64,000 nucleotides of DNA from Streptomyces sp. T39 (GTDB lineage: Bacteria > Actinomycetota > Actinomycetes > Streptomycetales > Streptomycetaceae): contig NZ_RDBP01000012.1 of the NCBI RefSeq assembly GCF_008042045.1, positions 1,365,729 to 1,429,728 on the forward strand. Reading direction: 5' to 3'. Below, piece by piece: positions 27,647-35,708 of the stretch. The translations under genes were made by a program, and so were the position numbers. Positions within the stretch are counted from its first letter, which is position 1, and every line of letters begins with the position of its first letter. The notes beneath the pieces are model-generated. The model was given only the letters and a program-made list of their open reading frames with translations. It made no database searches and had not been told where the DNA came from.

Positions 27647-28420
27647 TCATGAGGTCGGGGTGCTGGTCAACGCGTCGACCAGCTGGGCGAACTCGACACG
27701 TTGCCGGACGGTCAGCGTGGCATAGAGCGGCGCCTGCAGCTCGTCCGTGAGCCGCTCGGCGCGCTGCCACTGGGGGATCAGGGCCGCAGCGGCCGGGCCC
27801 GGCTCGCGCCAGCCGTAGTGGGCCGCCTTCTCGACGCCGAGGTGGACGACCATCGCCTCCCGGGCGCTCAGCCCACACAGGCGTACCGCCGCCAGATGGC
27901 AGGCACCGCGGTGTTCCCGCAGGACGTGGATGCGCTGCATCGCTGCCCCGACCGGGTCGTCGCTGGGCACGGGCTGCGCGCGCCAGCCTGCGAACAGCGG
28001 CAGCGCGTCGGCGTCGGCGGCATCGATCAGCCGCTGGGCCAGGCAGTTGAAGTGCTCCACATCGGCATCGGCAGGGATGTGGGCGCGCCCCCACGTCCGC
28101 ACAGCCTCTGCGTAGCAGGCGACGGCCCCTTCCGCCGGCATCACGGGCCTGCCGACACGCCAACCGGTGGCTACGAGATCGGGGCCGAGGAATCCCTGCA
28201 CCGCCTGGACCACAGCGGCCGGTGCCTCGCCGAGCACCCCGAACCGGCCGCGGCAGTAGAAGCCACGCCCGGGAGCGAATCCGGCGTGCAGGCCGATGGT
28301 GGCGGTCGCCTCGTCGGACATGAACTCGTCGCCGAAGTCGTGGACCCGCCTGGCCACGGCGGCGATGCAGTCGAAGATCTCCATGCGCAGAAGGTCGCCC
28401 ACCTCGACACCGCAGGTCAA
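27647..28420 (-). CDS. SCO6745/SalK-like protein
   Basis: 257-residue protein resembling the streptomycete family named after SCO6745 (also SalK-like, after a salinomycin-cluster protein), based on the pattern of the C-terminal half: LREHRGACHLAAVRLCGLSAREAMVVH followed by WQRAERLTDE. These proteins are all-helical with a winged-helix-like end; function is not established. Its stop lies 10 bp before the hexapeptide-repeat gene. It is divergent from a LysR regulator that may control both. Confidence 0.6.
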   Translation of the reverse strand: MTCGVEVGDLLRMEIFDCIAAVARRVHDFGDEFMSDEATATIGLHAGFAPGRGFYCRGRFGVLGEAPAAVVQAVQGFLGPDLVATGWRVGRPVMPAEGAVACYAEAVRTWGRAHIPADADVEHFNCLAQRLIDAADADALPLFAGWRAQPVPSDDPVGAAMQRIHVLREHRGACHLAAVRLCGLSAREAMVVHLGVEKAAHYGWREPGPAAAALIPQWQRAERLTDELQAPLYATLTVRQRVEFAQLVDALTSTPTS

Positions 28421-28421
28421 G

Positions 28422-28455
28422 GGGATGTTTTCTGAGGAAACCCTTTAGCTAATCT
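28422..28455. promoter_or_regulatory. Candidate LysR operator and promoter
   Basis: An imperfect dyad (GGGATGTTT... and GAAACCC, 28422-28443) lies in the 43-bp divergent gap. TAATCT (28450-28455) ends 8 bases before the LysR ATG, a fit for a -10 of a leaderless transcript. Inferred only. Confidence 0.4.
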
Positions 28456-28463
28456 ATCGAGTC

Positions 28464-29405
28464 ATGCTCGATATCCGTCGTCTGCACATGCTCAGGACCG
28501 TCGCTGCCCGCGGCTCCATCACCGCGGCCGCCCAGTCCCTCGAGCTGTCCGCCGGTGCCGTGTCCCAGCAGCTCACCGCACTGAGACACGACGTCGGGGT
28601 CGATCTCCTGCGCCCCGACGGACGAACCGTCGCGCTCACGGAGGCGGGCCGCGTCCTCCTCGAACACGCCGACCGGATCCTCGCCGCCATGGAGGAAGCC
28701 GAGTGCGCCGTCGCGGCGGTCAAGGGCACGGTCGGCGCCACCGCCACGCTCGCCGCGCTGCCGTCGACCGTCGCCAGGATCGTGGCCCCCGCCCTCAGCG
28801 CGCTGCGCGCGGATCATCCGCAGCTCGCCGTCACCTGCCTCATCACCGACCAGGCACAGCTGCGCGAACTCACACTCGGCACCGTCGACGTGGTGCTGGG
28901 GCAGCACTACCACCACCTGCCGGAGACCACGCCCCGGAGCATCGCGGTCTCCCCACTGCTCGACGACCCGCTACTCGTCGTCACCGCCACCGACGGATCC
29001 GGCGAAAGGCCCGTCGGCCTGCGCGACCTGGCCACGCACCACCTCGTCCTGCCGCCGGCGACCACGGACTGCGGACAGGCCGTCCTGCACGCCTGCCGAC
29101 AGGCCGGCTTCACCCCCACGACCCGCTACGTCACCGCCGACATCGCCGCCCAGCTCGCCCTCGCCCGGTCCGGCCTCGCCACCGCGCTCGTCCCCCAGAC
29201 GGCCATCGATCCGGCCACGCCAGGAATCCGCACAGCCCCCATCGAGGACCACCCGATCCAACGCCTCCTGTTCGCCGCGACCCGCCACACCGAAACGACC
29301 AACCCGACGACCGCGGCCGTCATCGCGGCACTTCGCACAGCGGCGCGGCAGGACCGCCCCGCGCACCTCCCGCGCCAGCCTGAGAAACAGGACCGCGAGC
29401 AGTGA
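28464..29405 (+). CDS. LysR-family transcriptional regulator
   Basis: 313-residue LysR-type regulator. The winged helix (residues 1-60) includes MLDIRRLHMLRTVAARGS, then ITAAAQSLELSAGAVSQQLT. The effector domain is of normal length. It is divergent from the SCO6745-like/hexapeptide-repeat pair, whose promoter overlaps its own, so those genes are the probable targets. There is no Shine-Dalgarno before the ATG. Confidence 0.88.
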   Translation: MLDIRRLHMLRTVAARGSITAAAQSLELSAGAVSQQLTALRHDVGVDLLRPDGRTVALTEAGRVLLEHADRILAAMEEAECAVAAVKGTVGATATLAALPSTVARIVAPALSALRADHPQLAVTCLITDQAQLRELTLGTVDVVLGQHYHHLPETTPRSIAVSPLLDDPLLVVTATDGSGERPVGLRDLATHHLVLPPATTDCGQAVLHACRQAGFTPTTRYVTADIAAQLALARSGLATALVPQTAIDPATPGIRTAPIEDHPIQRLLFAATRHTETTNPTTAAVIAALRTAARQDRPAHLPRQPEKQDREQ

Positions 29406-29515
29406 GCGGACGGGGCCAGGTCACCCGCCTTCGCGTCCTTGGCATCCGCTCTGAGGACCACGGCGCCGGCGCGGCATCCGCGACGGTGCCGGCCTCGAGC
29501 GGAGTCACCCCACGG

Positions 29516-29533
29516 GCAGGGCGTTCGCCCTGC
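29516..29533 (+). terminator. Short stable hairpin after the LysR gene
   Basis: GCAGGGCG (29516-29523) and CGCCCTGC (29526-29533) separated by TT. The stretch 29406-29709 around it contains no credible gene. Confidence 0.5.
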
Positions 29534-29724
29534 TGTCCGGTCCGATTCGAGTTGGCAGCTGGTGGGTCGCTGACCTGTGAGGTTGCCAGGTGGTTCGAGA
29601 ATGACGCCGGGCGCTGTTCTCAGACGAGTCGGCTTCCGTGGAAGAGGGCGCGCTCCGGGCCGCCTCCCCGGAACGCCGGATACTCGTTCGGTCGCTTGTC
29701 AGTGAGGGCATGCAGAATGCGTCC

Positions 29725-30435
29725 ATGAGTCGCGACTACCGGCCCGGTGACGTGCTGTTGCTGGAGTGCCCGTTCACTGAGACCGCCGTCACCGAGGTCA
29801 CCCGTTACTACGCGTCCGTGCGGTGGCCGTGGTTGGAGGTGGACCCGCAGGCCGAGAACATCAGGTGGAACGGCCAGAGGGCGCTTCCGACGCCAGCGGC
29901 TCGCGAGTGGGAGCTCTTCCGAACGGAACCGGCGGAGACCGCACTGAAGCCGGGCGATACCTGCCGGGTGGGAATCCCCGCGACCGTGGTGCACGTCCAG
30001 GCGGTTCATCGCTTCGATCCGCCCCTGGTCACCGGCATGCTGCCGCGGCCCGCGTCCTACGTCGAGGTTCTGCGGCAGGGTGAGACCCATGATCCTGACC
30101 TTGAGGACCAGGGCTACGCGATCGATCCGGCCGGCGGTGAACCGATACGCATCGAGCTGTTCTTCCGTCCGTACGCCTTCCTCGAACCGGGTGATGAGGT
30201 TGCCGACCGGAACGGGCGCGCCTGGCGGTTCGATGCGGCCTGGGACTGGCATCCCTTCGACGGTGAGCAGTCGGGCACTCCGGCCTGGCCGCTGGCGCTG
30301 CTCTCCCGCCGTGGTGAGCCGACACCGAAGGAAGCCGTGGAGGTTGCCCGGGCGACGGCGGTCGGCAGCCATGCGGACGAACTGGAGCGCTGGAGCGGAC
30401 TCACTCTCGCGCGACCAGCCGCCCATCAGCAGTAG
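29725..30435 (+). CDS. Conserved streptomycete protein of unknown function
   Basis: 236 residues from ATG 29725 (in-frame ATG at 29710 is an alternative). I recognise the pattern of a conserved streptomycete hypothetical family (RPGDVLLLECPF near the start, VRWPWLEVDP and IRWNG after it, RPYAFLEPGDEV near residue 150) but no functional domain. The sequence is soluble and rich in Trp and Pro, with beta-strand-like spacing. The gene stands alone just left of a repeat-rich region. Confidence 0.6.
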   Translation: MSRDYRPGDVLLLECPFTETAVTEVTRYYASVRWPWLEVDPQAENIRWNGQRALPTPAAREWELFRTEPAETALKPGDTCRVGIPATVVHVQAVHRFDPPLVTGMLPRPASYVEVLRQGETHDPDLEDQGYAIDPAGGEPIRIELFFRPYAFLEPGDEVADRNGRAWRFDAAWDWHPFDGEQSGTPAWPLALLSRRGEPTPKEAVEVARATAVGSHADELERWSGLTLARPAAHQQ

Positions 30436-30630
30436 CCTCGCGGGACCGGACAAGAGCAGATGGTAAGCGCTGCCAGCAGTCAAGATCACCCGGATGCCGT
30501 TCGTTCACTTCACTTGCCGCGTGAAATGGTGAGAATCCGACAACGCGGATGAGACCGAGTGAGAATCTGCCAGCTGGGCTGCGACAGGACACCCGCGAAT
30601 CTCAGATGGATGGCACAAGTGCCGAAGCGG

Positions 30631-30683
30631 TGCCATCGCGGCTGAGACTGTGCCGCGAATCCTGAGACCCTGCAAGGCGACTG
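30631..30683 (+). repeat. 53-bp repeat, left copy
   Basis: Ungapped alignment with 35709-35761 shows 38 of 53 positions identical. Shared blocks include TGCCAT, CTGAGA and CAAGGCGAC. Confidence 0.65.
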
Positions 30684-30685
30684 TA

Positions 30686-30707
30686 GGTTCTCACTTTCGG
30701 TGTCATG
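30686..30707 (+). repeat. Inverted 22-bp repeat, left copy
   Basis: GGTTCTCA-N7-TGTCATG. The complement of 35727-35748 has the same layout, with 18 of 22 positions identical. Confidence 0.6.
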
Positions 30708-30978
30708 TGCCGACGCTATGACCTGGAGGTTCCCCTCCCGGCTCACGACGTGTCGGCAGGCGGCTGTCTCAGATCGGTGTCATTTCCTCAGACTGTCCAG
30801 CCGGCTGCCCCGGACCTCATGAGCCTGTGATGAGGCTCGTTGTTTTCCCCACCCGGTGCTCAGAGGTTCCCCAGGCCTGCTCACACTTCTCCCCACCCGC
30901 AGCGCGTGGACCTGCGGACGGATGTCACTCGGAGGGGCCGTTCGATAACCAGCCCAGCCCGAGCTGGAACGGCCGATG

Positions 30979-31410
30979 CTATGGATGCTCGGTCGCCGCC
31001 GGCAGGTTGTGCCATGCATGTCCGCAGGCGCCTTTGCAGTACCTCTCGCGGCGGCGAGTGTCAGCAACGGCGAACACGGAAACGAGGACGCGGAACGCCT
31101 TGACGTATTCGGCGGAGGGCAGGCCCGTGAACCCGTAGCGGGGCGGGTCCATGCAGATCATGACCGAGGGATTAGCCGTGGGCTTCACACCAGACCGCGC
31201 CACCCCCGCACGGCCGTCCGCAGCCGTAATGTGCGCCTGCATCGCATAGCCAGCGACTTCCTGAAGAACCATCTGCTGGCGTGTCGGGGCGAGGTCGGAG
31301 AACCAGCTCACCCCAGCGTTCAACGTGCGGAGCCCTTGGGCGATCTCGTTGGCGACCCGCTCGATCTCGCGCCGGAACGTGCGGCCGTCGTCGCTGCTGG
31401 GTTCAGTCAT
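30979..31410 (-). CDS. DUF5958-family protein
   Basis: 143-residue protein with the pattern of DUF5958, a streptomycete family of unknown function: EIAQGLRTLNAGVSWFSDL in the first third, SGVKPTANPSVMI in the middle, and RVLVSVFAVADTRRRERYCKG then CGHAWHNLP near the end. The closing Cys and His residues could bind metal. It is the first gene of four on the minus strand of the islet, each separated by gaps of 39-126 bp. No ribosome site precedes ATG 31410. Confidence 0.7.
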   Translation of the reverse strand: MTEPSSDDGRTFRREIERVANEIAQGLRTLNAGVSWFSDLAPTRQQMVLQEVAGYAMQAHITAADGRAGVARSGVKPTANPSVMICMDPPRYGFTGLPSAEYVKAFRVLVSVFAVADTRRRERYCKGACGHAWHNLPAATEHP

Positions 31411-31536
31411 CGCTGGATGATTTCATGACGCTGATTCCGGGCGAGGGCTAGCACCAGCACCGACAAAGCACGAGCGACCCCGGCCATCGTTGCCTCCAGC
31501 AATCAAGCGGGGGGCGAAGAGCAGCACTGGCCGATT

Positions 31537-31941
31537 TCACAGATCCTCATCACCTGCATCGACGGCCGTCCGTTCCATCCACTCACGCACCTTCACGGCT
31601 TGCTCGATGCGGTTGACGATGTCCTTCTTGGATGCCGTGTCCAAGGTCGCTGGGATCTTGTCGAAGGTGTCGGGGAGGACGTCGAGGAGACCCCAGACCT
31701 GTTCGCCGGTGCTGACCGTCAGCAGTTGCTGGCACCTCCACTGCAGCGGCGTGTCGGGGCGGTGCGTGAGCCGCTGCACGAGCGTCGGGAACAGGTAGTG
31801 CGTCGCCTCCGCGGCGAGGTGCTCTCGGAGCCAGTCGACCGGGAGCCGCTGGCTGAAGCCATGCATGGCGGCCTCCTGGGCCAGGTCCAGGAGCTGAGCG
31901 GTGTCGACCGCTCGGACGGTGCGGGGAAGGGTCGGGGCCAT
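31537..31941 (-). CDS. Hypothetical protein (islet)
   Basis: 134 residues, no recognised domain. It is mainly helical by appearance (LLDLAQEAAMHGFSQRLP, then HLAAEATHYLFPTLVQRLT), acidic at the C-terminus, with no membrane segment. The codon third positions look coding in this frame. It lies between other islet genes on the same strand. Function unknown. Confidence 0.55.
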   Translation of the reverse strand: MAPTLPRTVRAVDTAQLLDLAQEAAMHGFSQRLPVDWLREHLAAEATHYLFPTLVQRLTHRPDTPLQWRCQQLLTVSTGEQVWGLLDVLPDTFDKIPATLDTASKKDIVNRIEQAVKVREWMERTAVDAGDEDL

Positions 31942-31980
31942 GCCCCGATGATGCCAAGAAGCCTCCGCGGGGCCGAGCAG

Positions 31981-32283
31981 TCAGCCGGGCCGGGATGCAA
32001 TCTGGAAACGGGCAGCCCCCCAGACTTCCTCGAACTCCTCGAAGGTGAGTTGTTCGGGGTCATGGCCTTCCCATTCTGAGATGGGCAGCTCGGCGGTGAT
32101 CCCGAACCTGCTGTCGTACTCGTCGAGGCGGCCTGCGTCGCGGGCCCGCTGCCACTCGGCGAGGGAGGCAGCTGCGATCGGGGTCAGCTCAGGCCCTTCG
32201 AGTTCGACCTGCCGGATCACCCAGCCTTCGGCGTCGACCTCGAAGTAGAACCAGGTGTCTTCCTCGTCCCAGTAGCAGCGCAT
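31981..32283 (-). CDS. Small conserved streptomycete protein
   Basis: 100 residues from ATG 32283 (a GTG at 32295 is in frame). Aromatic-rich start (MRCYWDEEDTWFYFEVD) followed by GWVIRQVELEGPELTPIAAASL and a strongly acidic end. I have seen this pattern in streptomycete hypothetical proteins, sometimes near toxin-like genes, but no function is known. Size and acidity would fit an immunity protein; that is speculation. Confidence 0.6.
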   Translation of the reverse strand: MRCYWDEEDTWFYFEVDAEGWVIRQVELEGPELTPIAAASLAEWQRARDAGRLDEYDSRFGITAELPISEWEGHDPEQLTFEEFEEVWGAARFQIASRPG

Positions 32284-32341
32284 CCAGGTGGTCACCAGGC
32301 CATGATGACGGGCCAGGTGCACCGCGCTGCTCCGCTTCGCC

Positions 32342-32677
32342 TCATGACTGGGCGATGAATCCTGCGGATCGATCGAGCTGGAAAGGAGAACCGACCCGGG
32401 TGGGATCCCAGCCCTGATCCCGTGCCGCTCGAATGCCGGCAGCAACGTGTGCTGGGCGAATGGGCTCCGTCTCGACGCCCACCCAGTTGCTGGGGTGGGC
32501 CTGGCCGCTGGTGACGATCAAGGTCGTGCCCGGCCGGCTGCCGCCGGCCGCTTCGACCGCGTAGGTCATCGGTGTCCAGCAGAGTCCCTGCATGTAGGAG
32601 GGCTTCCTGCGGATCCGCCAGCGGTACTCGATTCCGTCAACGGTTATGCGCCGGGAACCCTTCTTGTTCAGCGCCAT
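32342..32677 (-). CDS. Conserved streptomycete hypothetical protein
   Basis: 111 residues, beginning MALNKKGSRRITVDGIEYRW, a start shared by a common streptomycete family of unknown function. The rest has beta-strand-like spacing (TLIVTSGQAHPSNWVG) and a helix (AAGIRAARDQGWDP). The ATG follows GGAGGCGAAG. No catalytic motif is visible. Confidence 0.62.
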   Translation of the reverse strand: MALNKKGSRRITVDGIEYRWRIRRKPSYMQGLCWTPMTYAVEAAGGSRPGTTLIVTSGQAHPSNWVGVETEPIRPAHVAAGIRAARDQGWDPTRVGSPFQLDRSAGFIAQS

Positions 32678-32877
32678 CTTCGCCTCCTCCGCTGTTGGAC
32701 TGTGCTGTGTCGCCGCGGTCGCGAAAAGCAGGTTGCACGCGAACGTACCGAACGTTATCGCCGACGAGCACCTTCGGGACTACGGATGGGTTGATCAGCC
32801 CATAAGTTGGTGTCAGTGCCGAGCGGCCCGGCGCATCGCACCCGCCCCGGGTGCACTCACCGCGATCGGAGAGCACC

Positions 32878-34119
32878 GTGAAGAACAGGACGTTGTGGCG
32901 TGTAGTTGACAACGAGAGTGGTAGCCAGTCCATCGTCAGCACGCCCTCCGAGGCGGTCGCGTTCGTCAACAGCCGGTTCGACACCGATGACGACGACGAG
33001 CCGTTCAGCGTCACCGAGGTCGGTCCTCTCCTTCCGAAGCCGCTCGGGGTCATCACCGCATGGGCCGCCGAGAAGGACGGCGAGCGAACCGACGGGCGTA
33101 CTGCCCCGATCACCATCAGGCCGGTTGTGACGGACAACGCCAGCGAGTGCGATGACGTCGTGCTCTGGGGCGACGTGTACGTCTCCTGGGACCACGACAT
33201 GTACACCGTCGAGGGGCCGGACGGCTCCGAGTACAGCGAGGCTTACAGCGCAACCGAGTTGAGTGCGATCCTTGACGTGTACGCCGACGACTATGAGTAC
33301 GCGCCTGAAGGGCCCGACAGCCACAGGTGGCCGAAACCGGAAGAGTTGATCACCTACGGCGCCCAGGAGTGTGCCAAGCGGTTCGGGCACCTCGACGACG
33401 ACGCCCTGCTGTGGCTCGCTGCCACCCGCATCACGCTCGCCGTGTGGCGCAACACACCCGTCGAGAACTGGCATGCCGGGAAGAGTCCGCTGCACGACGG
33501 CACGATGATGCGGATCAACACGGCAACCACCCGACTCGTGCGCTCGATGCTGTCGTTCGACCGTGTCGACTGGATCGGTCTCGGTCTCGCGATCGTCAAC
33601 CCGTCCCGGGTTCTACCGACAGGGCAGTCCGTACTCGAGCTCGGGCTGGCCTGCCACAACCCTGACGACCCGGCGCACGAGGTTGATCCGCGAGATGAAC
33701 TCGCGGAGATGGCGCAGGTCGCGATCTCATGGGGGCGAAGGTACTGCCTTCACGAGAAGGAGTTCGGCCTGCGAACCCTGATCGAATCCTTCTGTGCGTC
33801 CGACAACGGCTGGTTTGGAGCACCGAGTTGGGGGCGCATCGTCGATCGGTTCCTTACGGCTGTCGACGACCGGGAGAATGCGCACTGGGGCATATACCAG
33901 GACAAGCCTTGGTTCAACGAGTGGTTCACCAACCGGCCGGCCGACATTGCGGATACCACAGAATTTCGTCGGCTGCTCCTTGCCGGGCCCGACCTGCTTT
34001 CCGAGGAGGCCGCCGAATGGTGCGTGGATGGTGCCATCGGCTACGTCTGCCAGGACGACCACGCGAACGACTGCTGGCGGTGCGGTATCCCGCTGGCAAC
34101 GGAATCCCCCAACGAGTGA
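32878..34119 (+). CDS. Large hypothetical protein (islet)
   Basis: 413 residues from GTG 32878, which follows GGAGAG by 4 bases. No recognised domain. The N-terminal third is acidic (TDDDDEPF; ECDDVVLWGDVYVSWDHDMYT). The C-terminal part is helical with many Trp, ending in a Cys/His cluster (VCQDDHANDCWRCG) that could hold a metal. It is the longest gene of the islet. No signal or membrane segment. Confidence 0.55.
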   Translation: MKNRTLWRVVDNESGSQSIVSTPSEAVAFVNSRFDTDDDDEPFSVTEVGPLLPKPLGVITAWAAEKDGERTDGRTAPITIRPVVTDNASECDDVVLWGDVYVSWDHDMYTVEGPDGSEYSEAYSATELSAILDVYADDYEYAPEGPDSHRWPKPEELITYGAQECAKRFGHLDDDALLWLAATRITLAVWRNTPVENWHAGKSPLHDGTMMRINTATTRLVRSMLSFDRVDWIGLGLAIVNPSRVLPTGQSVLELGLACHNPDDPAHEVDPRDELAEMAQVAISWGRRYCLHEKEFGLRTLIESFCASDNGWFGAPSWGRIVDRFLTAVDDRENAHWGIYQDKPWFNEWFTNRPADIADTTEFRRLLLAGPDLLSEEAAEWCVDGAIGYVCQDDHANDCWRCGIPLATESPNE

Positions 34120-34444
34120 AGGTGTGCACCAGCATAGAAAGGCAGCAATCCACTGACCGCACTCTCTCCCGCCTACTCGGCGGCCTCCCCTGCTTGGGGA
34201 GCCAGTCGCGGCTCCACTGACTGGAGATGTGCGGGCGCTTCTGACGGATCTGTGGCAGCAACGCTAGCCCGGCTGCCCGCTGGTCGGCCACAAGCTCCGT
34301 GAGCCCTACAGGAGTGTCTGGGTCCGCTTCCACACTCCGTCGGGTCTTTGACATCAGTATCACCGGCCTGCTGGTTTCTTGATAACCACGGCTTCCACGA
34401 CACGGAGGTCGAGCAGGTCGCCGGACCTCCGGGATCATGACGCC
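34120..34444. other. Gap with two small hairpins
   Basis: 325 bp with no convincing gene. CTCCCC/GGGGAG (34185-34201) and CCAGTC/GACTGG (34202-34224) follow the 413-residue gene and may end its transcript. Confidence 0.4.
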
Positions 34445-34843
34445 ATGCAACTCCGATACTTCAATCAGACCGGATGGACCGCCATCTTCAATGGCACTGA
34501 GACCGAGATCGGTCGCATGGTGCGCGTGGAGGGATGGGATCCCGCAACCGGGACAGCCTTGGTGGTCGACCCGCAACGAGGGGCACTGCGCCAGGTCACG
34601 GACTACGTGGACTTCTCCCACTTGGAGCGGGCCGATCAGGTGGTCGCCGCGATACCCGGTGGGGGATGGCGGGCACACTGGACGGATGAAGGGCCGGGTG
34701 GATCACCTCTCACGGAGCAGGTGCTGGCCTGGTTGATCACTTCGCAGGGCCGGGCGACTGCCATCACAGTCGATGCTCAGGGGCATGTGGAGGACGCCGA
34801 CAGCGCCGACGCCTTCATACCGCCGGGTGAGGAACTTCAGTGA
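34445..34843 (+). CDS. Hypothetical protein, first of a coupled pair
   Basis: 132 residues from ATG 34445. No recognised domain. It has a beta-like N-terminal part (YFNQTGWTAIFNGTETEIG) and an acidic C-terminus (VEDADSADAFIPPGEELQ). The stop codon overlaps the GTG start of the next gene (GTGA), so the two are translationally coupled. It could be one half of a toxin-antitoxin or immunity pair, but nothing in the sequence proves this. Confidence 0.55.
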   Translation: MQLRYFNQTGWTAIFNGTETEIGRMVRVEGWDPATGTALVVDPQRGALRQVTDYVDFSHLERADQVVAAIPGGGWRAHWTDEGPGGSPLTEQVLAWLITSQGRATAITVDAQGHVEDADSADAFIPPGEELQ

Positions 34844-35241
34844 CGGCGTCGATGCCGCAACAGGCGGGCCCGGCGTCCGAGGGTCGGGCTTCTGATGCCG
34901 ACTGGGAGGCTCCCTACTACCGGGTTCGGGCCGCCGGCTTCCAGGTGCTCTTCCTCGTGGAACCGGACGAGGCGATCGAAGAGGTCTGCAACGTCGATGC
35001 CGAGGTTCATCTTGCCGACGGGTCGCGCTGGAGTTCCACGATCTTCACTCTCGCCGAGGTGGATCGGCTCATGCGGAGCTGGGAGGCGAGCGGAGAGGCG
35101 GTCTCCGGGCAGTGCTTCTTCTGCGCGGACGGGCTGATCGTGCGGAATCCCGGCATCGGCAGCATGATGCGCGTGATTGCCGGGCTCGTGGCCTCCGGCG
35201 AGTTGGACGGGGTGTTCCGACGCATTGCCGACCCGGAATGA
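34840..35241 (+). CDS. Hypothetical protein, second of a coupled pair
   Basis: 133 residues from GTG 34840. No recognised domain. A beta-rich middle (VLFLVEPDEAIEEVCNVDAEV) precedes a helix with LMRSWEASGEAVSGQCFFC and a hydrophobic C-terminal helix. The overlap with the upstream gene implies equal or ordered expression. Confidence 0.55.
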   Translation: MTASMPQQAGPASEGRASDADWEAPYYRVRAAGFQVLFLVEPDEAIEEVCNVDAEVHLADGSRWSSTIFTLAEVDRLMRSWEASGEAVSGQCFFCADGLIVRNPGIGSMMRVIAGLVASGELDGVFRRIADPE

Positions 35242-35253
35242 TCATGCCGCATC

Positions 35254-35703
35254 TCAGGGCATCGTGTTGTCCTGCATCTTTCGAATGGCCTTGAGCACCT
35301 TCTTCCCCAGGGGAGTGAGCGTCATGGGCCTACCTCGTTCCGCCCGGACCAGGAGTGGTCCACCGAGTTCTCGTTCGACCCGGTTGATCTGTGCGACGAG
35401 GGTGAACGTGTTGAGGCCGAGGCCGCTCGCTGCGGCACCGAGGCTGGGGTAGGGAGATGCAGCCGCGAATCGGCTCAACCGTTCGCTGGCCCCCTGGCCG
35501 CCGAGTGCCGGCCGAAGGATGCTTGGTGCTCGGCTGGCCTGGTCGATTGCCCGAAGTACCTGGCTGTGACTGGACCCTCCGCGTGGTCGCAGCGGAACGT
35601 CGTGGGTCTTGGCCCAGCGGGCCATGTTCGCGGTGCTCATGCCAGCTTCTCGGGCGAGGTCCAACAGCGTCCGGCGGCGGTGGACGTACTGCTCGATGAG
35701 CCG
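35254..35703 (-). pseudogene. 5'-truncated HTH gene (LysR-like HTH at C-terminus, transposon-associated type)
   Basis: The frame begins just after a TGA at 35701-35703, with no ATG or GTG start upstream of residue 22 (TTG at 35664 is possible). It reads LIEQYVHRRRTLLDLAREAG, a first helix-turn-helix, then LRPALGGQGASERLSRFAAA and a LysR-like HTH (TLVAQINRVERELGGPLLVRAERGR). Comparable proteins are linked to mobile elements in streptomycetes, as I recall. It ends next to the right repeat, so insertion or deletion probably removed the N-terminus. Confidence 0.55.
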
Positions 35704-35708
35704 TCAGA

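Larger units (their letters stand above)
30436..30978. other. Gene-free, repeat-rich boundary of the islet
   Basis: 543 bp without a credible gene. It carries repeats of one kind: GTGAGAATC at 30529 and 30559 (30 bp apart), CCGCGAATC at two places, the 53-bp copy at 30631-30683, the 22-bp inverted copy at 30686-30707, and TGTCATTTCCTCAG at 30778-30791. The pattern resembles transposon-end binding-site arrays rather than a promoter. Confidence 0.5.

Noticed and set aside
29597-29625. Another transposon end (GAGAATGACG and TTCTCAG words)
   Set aside because: The match to the islet ends is short and interrupted; it could be chance.
33926-34678. Minus-strand open frame across the gap at 34120-34444
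   Set aside because: It overlaps plus-strand genes at both ends and its sequence has no motif or consistent composition.
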